A stretch of 64,000 nt of DNA from Macrostomum hystrix (Eukaryota > Platyhelminthes > Macrostomidae). Positions 46,906-60,533 of the stretch are shown in pieces. Both the position numbers and the translations under genes were made by a program. Numbering within the stretch: position 1 is the first letter of the stretch; each line of letters starts with the position of its first letter. The stretch covers positions 5,198,001-5,262,000 of the forward strand of contig CATNEN010000025.1 of the NCBI GenBank assembly GCA_950097015.1, written 5' to 3'. Below the pieces are notes generated by a model. That model saw only the letters and a list, made by a program, of their open reading frames with translations, had not been told where the DNA came from and searched no databases.

Positions 46906-48095
46906 GAACGGCCCGCCCTTGAAATTTCAATGCCAGCTTTTTTCTTTCTAAAAGTTTGACATTGCTAAAGAATGTCGGAATGAGTAATTTGGCAGTAAAA
47001 AAATTTTTAAGCAGAAAGCTTAATTTAGTCTGTTTCCACATTCCAATTTAAGCAAGCAAGCATTTGAAGAATTCGATACTCGCAGTCGAAATCATTGCTG
47101 TGTTAATTTGAAGATGACTAGCTATGGCTCGGCCAAGTTAGTCACAGAGCCATTAAACTTTTGTGTATAAAACAGCTAGATAATGTGATGTGAAATAGCA
47201 CCGCTGGTGTGCGCAGGAATCACATTCCAGTTTCTCTACTTTTGAAATACGCACATAAGACGAATCTTAAAGATTTAATGCCGAGAACAGATGCACATAC
47301 GAGTACATAGCAACAAAAGCCGACTATTCTTAAATGTTTGCGTGCAATGCTTAACTTGCTTGCAGTTTACGACTACAGACGCTCGGGTTGGGTCCACTGC
47401 CCACAACTTGCCTTTCTTAATGCCCAATTGATGTGACAGACAGTAGTATTCTTGGGTTGGAATGTTCAAAATGCGAATGAACACTGAGCAGCAAAATGTT
47501 TTCAACTCTACCGTTGGCGGGGTGATTCACACAGCTGGCACCTGGCTGTACGCAATAGTTACCCGGTGGACATTTGCTTAACTACTAACCCACTGGCATT
47601 CGTTACACCATTAAATTGACTTTAGGCCAGCCAAGGTGCCCCACACCAGACCCGTAAACAGATAGTATTCTATTGATCTCAGCTCTGGTCGTTTATTTAA
47701 TTACAGCGGCACGCCCCAGCGTTCGTTCTTTTCTTTCTCTCTCTGGTGGTTTACAGAGAACGAGACGCACGAGACGGGCTGGGGTTAAGAGGAGGAGGGG
47801 CTTTCGCCACGTTTTTTGGTCCATGGGGTGGCGGGTCAGGAGGGTTATGGCCCTTCCACCAGCAAACCCATGTACATTCTATAACCTAACTGTACATTCA
47901 ACCGTCCCTCGTCCCTCTATAAATTTTTTAACCCGCCCCTATAGGAAGCGAGTTATTTCTCGTCACCCTTCCCTTTCCTGTTGTTTGTCTTTACTCTTTT
48001 GGCTCTTACCCACTTTTCTTTTTTATTTTCGTTTTGTTCACTGCCAAGTAGGCAAGCAAGCAATAGGACCGGTCTCATCCTGCCGTTTCACGGAA
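46906..48095. other. Spacer upstream of plastin gene
   Basis: No gene seen. The part from 47670 to 48100 is pyrimidine-rich and likely belongs to the plastin promoter. Confidence 0.45.
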
Positions 48096-48102
48096 GAGCT
48101 GC

Positions 48103-48109
48103 TATAAAA
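48103..48109 (+). promoter_or_regulatory. TATA box of plastin promoter
   Basis: TATAAAA followed by G and a C-run lies 66 bases before the ATG at 48169. A start site about 30 bases downstream would give a short 5' leader. Confidence 0.5.
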
Positions 48110-48168
48110 GTCCCCCCCTGCTTCCATTTTTTATCAATTACTGATATTCGAAAGCTAAACGGCAAAAG

Positions 48169-51100
48169 ATGTCGCGACCACTAGCCCAGTCTGTACTATT
48201 AGACGCTGACGAGAGCGTTGCCGATCTGCTAAAAAAGTTTCCCAATTTGGGAGTGGACGGCGGCACAGTTGGCAAGGATGAACTGCGCGAAGCTCTAGAA
48301 ATTATGGGCGCCAAGGTGTCCGGCTTTGAACTTCGCGACATGCTGAAGGAGTTAATGCCAACGGCTACAACCTTTGATAAGGACGCTCTGGTCAAGCTCT
48401 ACTGCCAGGTGAAAATGAAGCAGCCTGATCGAAGCGTGAAGGACTCCAAGAAGATGCTGCACAATCCGGAAGAGAAGCAGACGATTACGGTAAGCAGGCG
48501 GCTGACAAACTCCTAGTTTGCTGCGTTAAATTATTTTTACACTTAAAACCTTTTAAAAGGTAAAATGGCGCGCGTGAAAGTTAAAATGACAGAGTTAAAA
48601 GTTTTGAAAGGATGTAGTCAACAATCAATAGTAACTAATACCATTGAGGGATCGTGGGCACAAGTGAAGGACAAGTTCCGGAGAATGCATTGCACAAGTG
48701 ACGCACTATTTGAGACTCACTCACCTGAACAAGTATCTCTGGCGCCGCCTCTTCCCGGAGAAGACGTTTGGCAACTTCCTCTACTGGGTTGCCCATTGTT
48801 GATTGTTGACTACATCCTTTTAAAACTTTCTTTAGTCGATTGATTGATCCCATTGATCGGTTAATAGATTGATAGATTAATTGATCCTTCATGGGGTCCT
48901 GCAGATAAAAACCATGCAGAACATTCATTTGATGGATTGTTTGCTGGCTACAAACCCTAGACCCTTCAGTTGATTGATTGACCTGTTCAGTTGATCGATT
49001 GATTGATTAATAGCTACAATCCAGATCCTTCAGTTGATTGCTAGCTACAACTCCTGATTGGTTGTTTGACTATTGATTGACCTGTTAATTTTCAGTTGGT
49101 TGATTGATTGCTACCACCCCTGATTGATCAGAATATTGATTGATCTGTTTAGCTGATTTATTGATTAATTGATAGCTACAACCCTGATCCTTCAGTTGGT
49201 TGATTGATAGCTTCCACCCCTGATCGGTTGATTAATTGATCTGTTAAGTTGATTTATTGATTAATTGATAGCTACAACCCTGATCGTTCAGTTGATCGAT
49301 TGATTGCGACCACTCCTGATCGGTTGATTGATTGACCTGTTCAGTTGATTATTTGATAGATTGCTGCAGACGCAGATTATTCAGCAAACTGGTGGATTGA
49401 TTGATTATCGATTTTCACGAAACCAGATCCCTCAGTTGATTAAAAAACTACGAACACTAGCCTTTAAGCTTTTAAAGGCCATTTGACAATGCATGTAAAC
49501 GCATAACACACTGCCTAGCAACAATAGTGCTAGTCGAAGACTCAACTCAGATTTGCTCGATTATGGATTTAGCAATGACAAAAGTTCACGCCTTAGCTAG
49601 CTGAACTCATATCTCGGGTCGTACATAAAATATTTATTTAAATGCGTATTTACTAGTATACTTTATTAGCTCGTAATTGTTGCTAATATAGCCAACAACC
49701 TGGATCGCTATCTACACATCTGCTTATTTTCTTTCACTCTTACTTTTTAAGTTCCTACTCTTAATGGGCAATAATTTCTCAAATTTGCGTTTCAGCACAC
49801 GAACTGTAACTATCGTATACACAAAAAACACGTCTAAACTCCCCTACTCTACCAAATTGCGAGATTTCTGCTCTATAGGTGAATGCCTCATTTGAAACAC
49901 TTACATACTGCCTGCATGGTATTGTACTGGCTGTACCAGACTGATTTCATTTCTGCGCAATTTTTAAGCTCCAACATCATCGACTAGATTTAACAGTCGT
50001 AGTTCTAAAACACTGCCTATAATAATTAAGAATGCTTCGCATCATGGTCCATTCGTTTCTACTTGGCCAATAGGATTAGATCTCAGGTAGAGCCAACACG
50101 CCCAGGTTATGTTTATGTCTTGCCAAGCTCTGCTTCAACAAGCGTTAAATATATTGTCAGAAGAGCTGCGGACACACTATTTGGCTAACATTCTAAGTAG
50201 GTAGGCTGATAGTTATTGGAAAATAGCATATCATTGAACATAGCCATGACATCTGCAGTGCAAGATTATTTGCAGGCCCACGGTCGCAGACGATCGTCCT
50301 TCAATCATGGCGAGCTGCAGGTATGGCTTATAGATTATATTTATATTTATAAATCCTATTTCTAATGCTTGCTTCAGCGTCTCTATTTTCATCAACTGGA
50401 ACATAATATAATACGCAGTGCTATATGCGATAAAATTATATACGACATTTTATGCTTTGTAAAGAAGTCTTTGTTCTTTAAGCGACAAAATAAAAGATGC
50501 TATTCCAATCCTAAGATAAAGTCGTAGTTTTACGATTAGACTGATAATACGGGTAAAGCTGTAAAACATTTCTATATATATAGTTTTTTTAAAGCCTTCT
50601 TGTATAACACAATGATATACCCGAAATGTTATTTGCTTTTTACTTATTATGCTCACTTTATTAAGTAATCGATTTGCAAGCTCCAAATTCGGATCCTAAG
50701 GTTCGTTTGGGTGCTGTGATTCTATATGGCACATACCGCTAGAAAATTGTGTCTAAAGTTTACAATCCAACTTTTAAATCAACTCGTGTTACCAAATTCT
50801 TGTCTTTCTGTATATTTCCGTTGTAGTTTCCTGAACAAGAAAATATTGTGTTAACTGAAAATCTGCAAGCTGGTTTACAATTTCTTCCAGTTCTATAGAG
50901 GCGTGTTTACCAGCATTTTGCTACAATTTAAGTGTGACTAAAGTGTCAAACGCTATGGGTCACTATGGGACCATTTTACATTCACACTTAAACAGATCGA
51001 CAAATAAGTAGACGCAAGCAATGATAGGAGAATAATACTAGCTATTGATATAATAATATAATGCCATCATATTTATTGAGGATAGTCAACCTTCACTCCC

Positions 51101-52700
51101 GACAGTGTTGCGTGAGCTCATCATGCTCATTTAGCAACCAGTACTGCAGGTCATCGAGGTCATGTGGTGTTATCATTGTTATGCCACGAATTTCACGCCT
51201 CAAATCCCCCACCGCAGAAAATCGGCGGCACTGGCAATGAGTGGACTATGCACACCGTCGGCGACTCGGAGCGACGCGGCTACGCCGGCTGGATCAACAA
51301 GATGCTGGAGAAGGACCCGGACCTCGCCCATCTCCTGCCGGTCAACGGCAACACTGACGAACTCTACGAGAAGCTTGGCGACGGCCTGGTGCTGTGCAAG
51401 CTGATCAACAGCGCCGTGCCGGACACCATCCACGAGAAGGCCATGAACAAGCTCGCCCAGTTGAAGGGCGGCTCCTCCGGCTTCCGCATGCACGAGAACC
51501 TTGTGCTGGCCGTCAACTCGGCTGAGTCGATCGGCTGCTGCATAGTCAACATCGGCGCCAACGACATCAAAGAATGCCGGCCCCACATCATCCTAGGCCT
51601 CATCTGGCAGATCATTCGCATCGGCCTCATGAAGGACATCGCTCTCTCGCAGCACAAGGAGCTGGCAGCCCTCCTGCTGCCCGGCGAAACGCTGGAGGAC
51701 CTCAAGCAGCTGAGCCCTGAGGAGCTGCTTCTGCGGTGGGTCAACTACCAGCTAGCCAAGGCTGGCACTGACAAGCGGGTGCACAACTTCAAGGACGACA
51801 TCATGGATTCGGAGGCCTACGCGCACCTGCTGTCCCAGATTGCCCCGGCTGACAAGCGCGGTGAACTGCGCAGCCCGCAGGAGGTTTTGGCCAGCTCCGA
51901 CCGCATCAAACGCGCCGACGGCGTTTTGGCCAACGCCGACAAACTGGACGCAGCCGTGTTTGTAGTCTCCGAGGACATCGCCTACGCCAATGAGCCAGGC
52001 CGCAATCGAGAGAAGCTCAACATGGCCTTCGTGGCCAACCTGTTCAACAACTACCCCGCGATGGAGGCCGTTCACGATGTCGACGTCGAAGTGATCGAAG
52101 AGACGCTGGAAGAGAAGACTTACCGCAACTGGATGAACAGCCTGGGCGTGTCGCCGTTCGTCAAGGATCTGTACTCGGACCTGCGCAACGGCCTCATCCT
52201 GCTGACACTCATGGACCACATCAAGCCGGGCGTTGTGCCCTGGCCAAAGGTGTGCAAAACCTTCGTGCCAAACAAGAAGCTATTCCAGTGGCAGGCCAAC
52301 TGCAATTATGTCATCGAGTGCGGCCACAAGATCGGCCTGCCAATGACCAACATCGGCGCCGAGGACATTCGCGACGGTGACAGGAAGCTGACACTCGGCC
52401 TGGTGTTCCAGATGATGCGCGCCTACACCTTGTCCCTGCTCATGCAGCTCACTGGAGGCAACAGGAAGATCGACGACGACGAGATCATCCACTGGGCCAA
52501 CCAGAAGCTCGAGGCCGCCGGCAAGACCGCCCGGGTGAAGAGCTTCAAGGTGAGCGCGCTTGTGGCCCCGACTACATTTAAAAGTTTCTCCCCTCCCCTT
52601 CTCTTCTCTCCCTTCCTCTCATCTCTCTTCTCTGCCTTTGTACTTGCCGCAGCTATTGTGTAGCGCTGTTCAGTCCATGGACTGGGACTCTGGGAGACGC

Positions 52701-52734
<34 letters not shown>

Positions 52735-55700
52735 CCATTACCCCTGGTAATGCGGGTACCCATTTAAGAGCTGGGTAAACAAAAACAATGCTGTGTTTTG
52801 TGACTCGCTAAAGAACACAAATTGCTCCGGTGGAGTTGAGAATCGAACCCCCGACCTTCAAGGCGTAAGTCCGACGGTCTGAACAGTAGGCTACAACTAC
52901 TACTTGTAGATAAAAAAAATTTGTTTAACTTCTTTTTCTTTTTTTATTATTTGCCTAAGAAAATATGACCCAGCCGTAGCATGGAGGATGCCAATTAAAG
53001 CGAAGTCCATTTATATGACTAATGATACTCGCTCTAGATACTGGCTTAATTCTGGGTAAAAAAACGCCCTTCCTTTTTCGAGTCTCCGCTTAATTTAGTA
53101 TCTAGAGCCTTTTAGCATCCTTGTTTTCTTTACCTGGCAAATTTGCGCAGATACGAACAATTTGTCATCTTCTGGGTCTTATTTGCCATAATCAGCTATT
53201 AGCGCTCTTGGCGTGAGTCTATTTTTAGTTACTAGGAGAGGCCGAAGTCTTCACTTTGATAATCAACCATTGTTTAGCAGCGACAGCACACAGTATTTAC
53301 ATTAGTAGGAAGTAAATTTCAGCCCTTATGGCGACCAGCTAAATATTCTCTCTTTCTTTTCTTCTTTTTCTAAGAACCGGCTCTTTTGTCTGCTTTTTAT
53401 GCAAAAAGGAAAGTTTTCTCTCCTGCTATCAACTTCTCTGACCAAGACTGAGTCATGATTAACAATTTCAAATTATGGGTTATAGAATATTTATCGATGC
53501 GAGATACAGTTTAGTCTAATTATAGTACTCGAAGACGTATCTAAAACAATTGTCTGTACGAGCGTGAATTTGTATTTTGGTTTCCTTAAAAAACGCTCGC
53601 AGCTTAAAACTTATCTGGCATCCCCAGACGGAGAAACACTAGTAACCAGCTGAGAAACCTGAGAGAAACACTAGTGACCAGCTGAGAAACCTGAGAGAAA
53701 CACTAGTGACCAGCTGAGAAACCTGAGAGAAACACTAGTGACCAGCTGAGAAACCTGAGAGAAACACTAGTGACCAGCTGAGAAACCTGAGAGAAACACT
53801 AGTAACCAGCTGAGAAACCTGAGAGAAACACTAGTGACCAGCTGAAGAACCTGAGAGAAACACTAGTGACCAGCTGACAAAACCTGAGAGAAACACTAGT
53901 GACCAGCTGACAAAACCTGAGAGAAACACTAGTAACCAGCTGAGAAACCTCACAGATAATATATAACTAGATTGGTCACTCAGTTAATTTTCTCTCACAC
54001 TACTCTTAGGACCAGCCATCAGTAGTAAAAATAGCCAAAAAATAAAATCAAGTTAGAAAATTTTGTAAAATAGTATTTTGATAGCAAGAAACTTGATATG
54101 CATGAGCACACTATTCATTTTATTTCTGACATCAATGTATATTGTAGTAATTGTAGTATTGTAGTAATTATTGTAGTATGTTCTAATGTTTTTATGCAAA
54201 ACAGGAGCAAAATTAGCAGTACAGTTAAAAAAATACAATTATAGCAAGTTTACATAGCAAAGTTAACGAGAAAATTACATAACAAAATTACATTCAAAAG
54301 GCTACAAGTTCATATGACTCGGGCACTCGAGCTAGAAGTTCATATGACAAGTTCACATTAATTTATACACCTGCACCTTGTCAGCAGAGGCACTTGCATT
54401 CACAGAAGCTAGGAGCTGGCTCACGTTTCCTTCGTCGATTGCAGCTGTGCACTCGTCATCCTGGCAGTTCCGGCCTTGTGCAGTTGATTGCACCAGTCCA
54501 CTTGCGGCGATTGATCGAAGTGCGCTAAGAAATGGTGTGACTTCTGGCTTGTCGTTGAACCCGTTGTGTCCTCGAACAAGGCTGAAGAGGTTCTGTGTAA
54601 ATGAAAGCAGCAAGTATAGCACAAAACAAGCAAGCGAGTAGATGCCTCATGACGCAATGCGGGGCAGCTGTAAGCCGAATCGTCGAAATGTGCACTGCAG
54701 ACTTTCAACTCGCGCTGTCGAATCGCTGTAAGCTCTAAATCCAGCTCCAGAATTCCTTTCCATTGAGTAGCCACCGCGTCATCTGCTGGGAATCTGTGCA
54801 TTCGCACAGGAGTTCTGGTATCGCCAGTGTATGCGTGAGCTGTATTTGTGCAGGTGGCTGCACAGCACCTTTTTGAGCTGAATGTAAAATTATGCGTCGG
54901 CATGGCCCAGGACAAAGGAAGGACAAGAAATTGGGCTTGGTCAAATACTCTTAAAACAATTAAGAGAAACGCTACGCTTATATTGAGATTGTTTCACAAG
55001 ACGCATAGTGCGTACGGCAATGTTGAGGTTTCCTTCGCGATATTATTTTTTAAATGGATTTGAATTCGCGCGTCCACAGAGATGTTTAATATGACGTGGC
55101 AAGTGCCATAGAATGAAGCTGACGTGGCTGAAATAGCCACTGATATTTAGTCACTGATATTTTTTTGTTGTAATTTGCATTTACACTACCGTCCTAAGAG
55201 TAGTATCCATTTTGCACCCACAGCGAGATGGAGAGTGACCAATCTAGTTATATATTATCTGTGAGAAACCTGAGATAAACACTAGTGACCAGCTGAAGAA
55301 CCTGAGAGAAACACTAGTGACCAGCTGACAAAACCTGAGAGAAACACTAGTGACCAGCTGAGAAACCTGAGAGAAACACTAGTAACCAGCTGAGAAACCT
55401 GAGAGAAACACTAGTGACCAGCTGAAGAACCTGAGAGAAACACTAGTGACCAGCTGACAAAACCTGAGAGAAACACTAGTGACCAGCTGACAAAACCTGA
55501 GAGAAACACTAGTAACCAGCTGAGAAACCTGAGATAAACACTAGTGACCAGCTGGGAAGCCTGAGAGAAACACTAGTGACCAGCTGAAGAACCTGAGAGA
55601 AACACTAAGTGACCAGCTAAGAAACCAGAGAGAAACACTAGTAACCAGCTGACAAAACCTGAGAGAAACACTAGTAACCAGCTGAGAAACCTGAGAGAAA

Positions 55701-56346
55701 CACTAGTGACCAGCTGGAAAGCCTGAGAGAAACACTAGTGACCAGCTGAAGAACCTGAGAGAAACACTCAGTGACCAGCTAAGAAACCTGAGAGAAACAC
55801 TAGTAACCAGCTGAGAAACCTGAGAGAAACACTAGTGACCAGCTGACAAAACCTGAGAGAAACACTAGTGACCAGCGAAAAACCTGAGGGAAACACAAGT
55901 GACCAGCTGATGAACCCAAGGGAATCACTAGCTGATGAACCCAAGGGAATCACTAGCTGATGAACCCAAGGGAATCACTAGCTGATGAACCCAAGGGAAT
56001 CACTAGCTGAAGAACCTCAGAGGAATTTTCAAGTTTGGTTAGATAACCTGGAAACGATCATATGTGCCTCAACGCGGACCCCCTGCAGGACCCGGCCCTG
56101 GCGGACGGCATGGTAATCCTAGAGCTGGCGGACGCCATCAAGCCCAGCACAATTGACACCTCTGTGGCGGCCGGCATGAAGGACCAGCTGGATCGTGCAC
56201 GGTTCATCCTCAGCAAGAGCCGCATGATCGGCGGCCGAATCTACGCTCTGCCTGAGCACGTGGTTCAGGTGAACAAGAACATGATCATGACGGTGTTCGC
56301 CTGTCTAATGATTCTGGACTTCCAGATCAACAAGGCCCGCGCCTGA
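48169..56346 (+). CDS. Plastin/fimbrin, actin-bundling protein
   Basis: Exons 48169-48489, 51218-52549 and 56089-56346, all joined in phase 0, code for 636 residues (mammalian plastins have about 630). Exon 1 corresponds to the EF-hand headpiece. Exon 3 holds the first actin-binding domain with two calponin-homology domains, CH1 from about residue 127 (RRGYAGWINKMLEKDP, LGDGLVLCKLIN, NIGANDIKECRPHIILGLIW) and CH2 from about 272 (SPEELLLRWVNYQL), then CH3 from about 407 (RNWMNSLGVSP) and the start of CH4 (DEIIHWANQKLEAAGK). The last exon completes CH4 (RIYALPEHVVQVNKNMIMTV). The protein cross-links actin filaments in microvilli, stereocilia and cell edges. The EF-hand loops have lost the Asp-rich calcium pattern. 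The C-terminus (ACLMILDFQINKARA) is longer than usual. An alternative first exon is at 50246-50320. Confidence 0.93.
48840..49445. repeat. Diverged tandem repeat rich in TTGATTGAT
   Basis: Irregular units of about 70 bp contain TTGATTGATTGAT, GCTACAACCCTGATC and TTCAGTTGATTGAT. The CTGATCCTTCAGT piece resembles the 46.4-46.9 kb array. It lies in the first plastin intron. Confidence 0.7.
50246..50320 (+). CDS. Possible alternative first exon of plastin
   Basis: An ATG at 50246 opens 25 codons (start MTSAVQDYL, then HGRRRSSFNHGELQ) ending at donor GTATGG in phase 0, exactly the phase needed to join the exon at 51218. This would give a plastin that lacks the EF-hand headpiece. The RRRSS stretch looks like a basophilic kinase site. 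A weaker reading is a 45-bp internal exon from 50276 (acceptor TTTGCAG), also in phase 0. Both are inferred from sequence only. Confidence 0.5.
52645..52902 (-). mobile_element. tRNA-derived SINE copy 5
   Basis: Same family as the copies in the channel gene: the TTCAGTCCATGGACTG block, a reversed box B (GAATCGAACCCCCGACC) and the tRNA-like head at the right end. A (CA)n run of about 26 bases sits where the other copies have CCACACCCACC. It lies in the last plastin intron. Confidence 0.85.
53951..55263 (-). mobile_element. Internally deleted P element
   Basis: The 1,313-bp insertion has perfect 31-bp terminal inverted repeats starting CACAGATAATATATAACTAG and an 8-bp target duplication AGAAACCT (53943-53950 and 55264-55271). 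Both are the hallmark sizes of Drosophila P elements. A sub-terminal inverted pair ACTACTCTTAGGAC (left near 53998, right near 55195) is also present, as in P elements. It codes on the - strand for a THAP domain and a short C-terminal piece of transposase. The middle of the transposase is missing. Confidence 0.93.
54353..54903 (-). pseudogene. P-element transposase remnant (THAP domain + C-terminal piece)
   Basis: From the ATG at 54903 the frame opens MPTHNFTFSSKRCCAATC, then MHRFPADD, W in TQWKGIL and a late CSAHF. This is the C2CH zinc pattern of a THAP DNA-binding domain, with the C-terminal DDSAY. A second frame, starting at an acceptor (CATTTACACAG) near 54593, gives NLFSLVRGHNGFNDKPEVTP, similar to the 'FGxVRxxGGxNxxPt' region near the end of P-element/THAP9 transposases. 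The RNase-H-like catalytic core is absent, so this copy cannot make an active enzyme. It could still make a THAP-only DNA-binding protein. Confidence 0.85.
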
Positions 56347-56569
56347 AGTGCGGATCAATGGCTATAAAGTACTCTGAGACTTTGTTTTTAAAACCTGATT
56401 TGTCTATGGAATTTTTGGGTTCGAAGAGTATAGTTTTAAAGTACAATTTTTCCTATCACTTTCTTAGCGTCACAGAAAAGAGGCCATAATTCTTAGCCAG
56501 ACAAACCGAATGAGGGCTCGTTCTGTTTGCCTGTTCCCCTTGAAATATATTTGTACATTTTCATTCGCC

Positions 56570-56575
56570 ATTAAA
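56570..56575 (+). terminator. Poly(A) signal of plastin gene
   Basis: ATTAAA, the commonest variant signal, lies 224 bases after the stop codon and is followed by a GT-poor, CA-rich stretch. It is the nearest good candidate. Confidence 0.4.
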
Positions 56576-57390
56576 GTCCTTGCTCACACACACCTGTATA
56601 CGTAACGTTTTTTCAGCTAATTAGAAATAGAAAGATATCATTCAGATTAACAAATAAAAAATATTCAGCCCGCAGTCGTGATTGATTGTTAGATTAGTCT
56701 CCTATCATCGCACTGTCAGCTTTCGGTCTTATAATGAATTGTAATAACAGCCAGGTACTAACTGTCTTATTAGTACTCACCAATTATCTGTTATAATCTG
56801 TGTTGCCACCTGATACAAATTCACCTACCATACCTGCAATCCACATTGAGCTATGATCACTATTGCCCATTCCGATTCTTATTGTATCTTTGATTAGCAT
56901 CGCGACAATTTTTTGTTTAAAAAATGATAAATCGAATTTTGGCGCTCCCACTACAAATGCGACACTGTTTCATTGTGCTGTTACAGTTTATTTACTCAGA
57001 TTCGAGGTTACAACTCATTTATTCTAACTTCCTGCTGCTGCTGTTATTTTTTTAATCCTAGTTACATATTTTTTAAAAACTTTTTTATTTGCGCTTCCGA
57101 GGTTTAATAAAAAACAACACTACTTTGCCGTAATTTGTCAATAATAAGATTCAACAAAACAATTGTAACTTTACATTAAAAATAGTGCTGCACAATAATC
57201 AGTTAACTGTTAATTATAGTATCAATCGATATTATTAGGCTGATAAGTGACCAGCGTCTAATATTAAACGTCGTTAATGAAATTTCATTTTGATGACACC
57301 CCAAGAAACTTTGTAATGATTCACTGATGTCCGGCGGTCTAAGGACAGACGCGATGTGTGGCTATACTTAGTGAGGCATTCTATGATCTG
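56576..57390. other. AT-rich spacer
   Basis: No gene or clear repeat seen. Confidence 0.5.
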
Positions 57391-57394
57391 GAGT

Positions 57395-58257
57395 GATACA
57401 CGGATCGTCTGTGGATCTGGTGTGTCAGTCTGTGGATCTGGTGTGTCAGTCTGTGGATCTGGCGTGTCACTCTGTGGATTTGGTGTGTCACTCTGTGGAT
57501 CTGGTGTGTCACTCTGTGGATCTGGTGTGTCACTCTGTGGATCTGGTGGGTCAGTATGTGGATCTAGTGTGTCACTCTGTGGATCTGGTGTGTCACTCTG
57601 TGGATCTGGTGGGTCAGTATGTGGATCTGGTGTGTCAGTATGTGGATCTGGTGGGTCAGTATGTGGATCTGGTGTGTCACTCTGTGGATCTGGTGTGTCA
57701 GTATGTGGATCTGGTGGGTCAGTATGTGGATCTGGTGTGTCAGTATGTGGATCTGGTGTGTCACTCTGTGGATCTGGTGGGTCACTCTGTGGATCTGGTG
57801 GGTCACTCTGTGGATCTGGTGGGTCACTCTGTGGATCTGGTGGGTCACTCTGTGGATCTGGTGTGTCACTCTGTGGATCTGGTGGGTCAGTATGTGGATC
57901 TGGTGTGTCAGTATGTGGATCTGGTGGGTCACTCTGTGGATCTGGTGGGTCAGTATGTGGATCTGGTGTGTCAGTATGTGGATCTGGGGTGTCACTCTGT
58001 GGATCTGGTGTGTCACTCTGTGGATCTGGTGGGTCAGTATGTGGATCTGGTGTGTCAGTATGTGGATCTGGTGGGTCACTCTGTGGATCTGGTGGGTCAG
58101 TATGTGGATCTGGTGTGTCAGTATGTGGATCTGGGGTGTCACTCTGTGGATCTGGATTCTGGTGGGTCACTCTGTGGATCTGGTGGGTCAGTATGTGGAT
58201 CTGGTGTGTCACTCTGTGGATCTGGTGTGTCAGTCTGTGGATCTGGTGGGTCAGCTG
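57395..58257. repeat. 21-bp minisatellite, about 41 copies
   Basis: The unit GTGGATCTGGTGTGTCACTCT varies at a few sites (GGGTCA for GTGTCA, GTAT for CTCT). Because 21 is a multiple of three, most frames on both strands stay open, giving long repetitive frames (for example CGSGVSL and SVDLVCH repeats on the + strand, PDPHTDT on the - strand). These are almost surely not genes. Confidence 0.95.
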
Positions 58258-59270
58258 TAGTGTGAAGATCTTAGTTATCTGTTTGAGGTAATTAGAATCT
58301 GGGCATGAAAACCAAACAAGAATATGTAGTGGCGTATTATCTTAGGAAAAAAATCCAAATAGCATTTTGTAACTTTGAAAATCTGTTTTCAGTTGTGTGC
58401 TGCAGTTGAATGCGCCAGGACACAACATTTAGTTATAAGTACTCGCAGAGGATGCAAAAAACGGGGGCATTCGACGTTGCGCATCAACCGTGAGATGATG
58501 CGCAAATCTAACTCCTGTGTATATTTTGCAGACTCAAAAAATAAATAGTTGATTTGCAGCTTTAACAAGATTTACAAGATTTCGTAGTGTGAACTCCAAG
58601 CTGAAATATAGCTGAACAAATACAATAATAAAACTTGTCGAGCATGCTAAATTGTGAAACAGAATTTCAGAGTACGAGTATTTTCATAACAAAATTGTTG
58701 CAAGCATTTTTGTGTATTGCAGTTTGAGCTTTCGGCTAAATGATTCAGTAGAATAGGGACAGAGAAGCTTTAAATCTCTGAGTGTGCGCAAGAGGTCAAA
58801 GCCAAATGTGTCTCGGCGTAAAGAATCATATCATGCTACTTTTTGAACAACAGTAGTCCGGTTAGCAATTTTCTAGCTCAATTTTTTTATCTGAATAAAA
58901 ATACACAATATAGATAGACGTACCTGAAAAATGAGACAGATAATAAATTAGTTGGAACAGGGAAGGGTTGGTTTCGTTACCAAACCACAGGTCGTAGGTT
59001 AGGACCACAGCTCGAACGCCAAAAATCCTACTTAGACTAAATTAACAACCTAAAATCTGCAATATCATATGCACTTCATAGAATGAAAAGCAGTCATTAC
59101 CGAAGCAATGGGCATTATAAATTTAATTCGGCATAATTAACAATAAAACAGCGTGACAATCAGAGACCTAAAACGGAACATGAATCGCAGTTCTGCACAT
59201 CGATTAGTTAGTCAAGTCGGTCACAAAAACTGTTGGCCAAGCCTAATGAGGCGAATTTCCCCGGTCAATC
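58258..59270. other. Spacer downstream of ARF gene
   Basis: No coding signature or clear repeat seen. It includes the 3' flank of the ARF gene. Confidence 0.5.
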
Positions 59271-60474
<1,204 letters not shown>

Positions 60475-60533
60475 CTACGATAAAGCACTGCTACTTAAAG
60501 TAGACAAATCAGAAAGTGTTATAAAAATATAAA

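Larger units (their letters stand above)
53625..56035. repeat. 32-bp minisatellite, split by a P element
   Basis: The unit is GAGAAACCTGAGAGAAACAC followed by TAGTGACCAGCT. About 10 units lie at 53625-53950 and some 20 more at 55264-55900, separated by the insertion at 53951-55263. The right end passes into a shorter unit (CTGATGAACCCAAGGGAATC) repeated four times up to about 56010. Confidence 0.95.

Noticed and set aside
57274-58291. Long open frames (190-312 codons) on both strands
   Set aside because: They are all readings of the 21-bp minisatellite and have no non-repetitive coding part.
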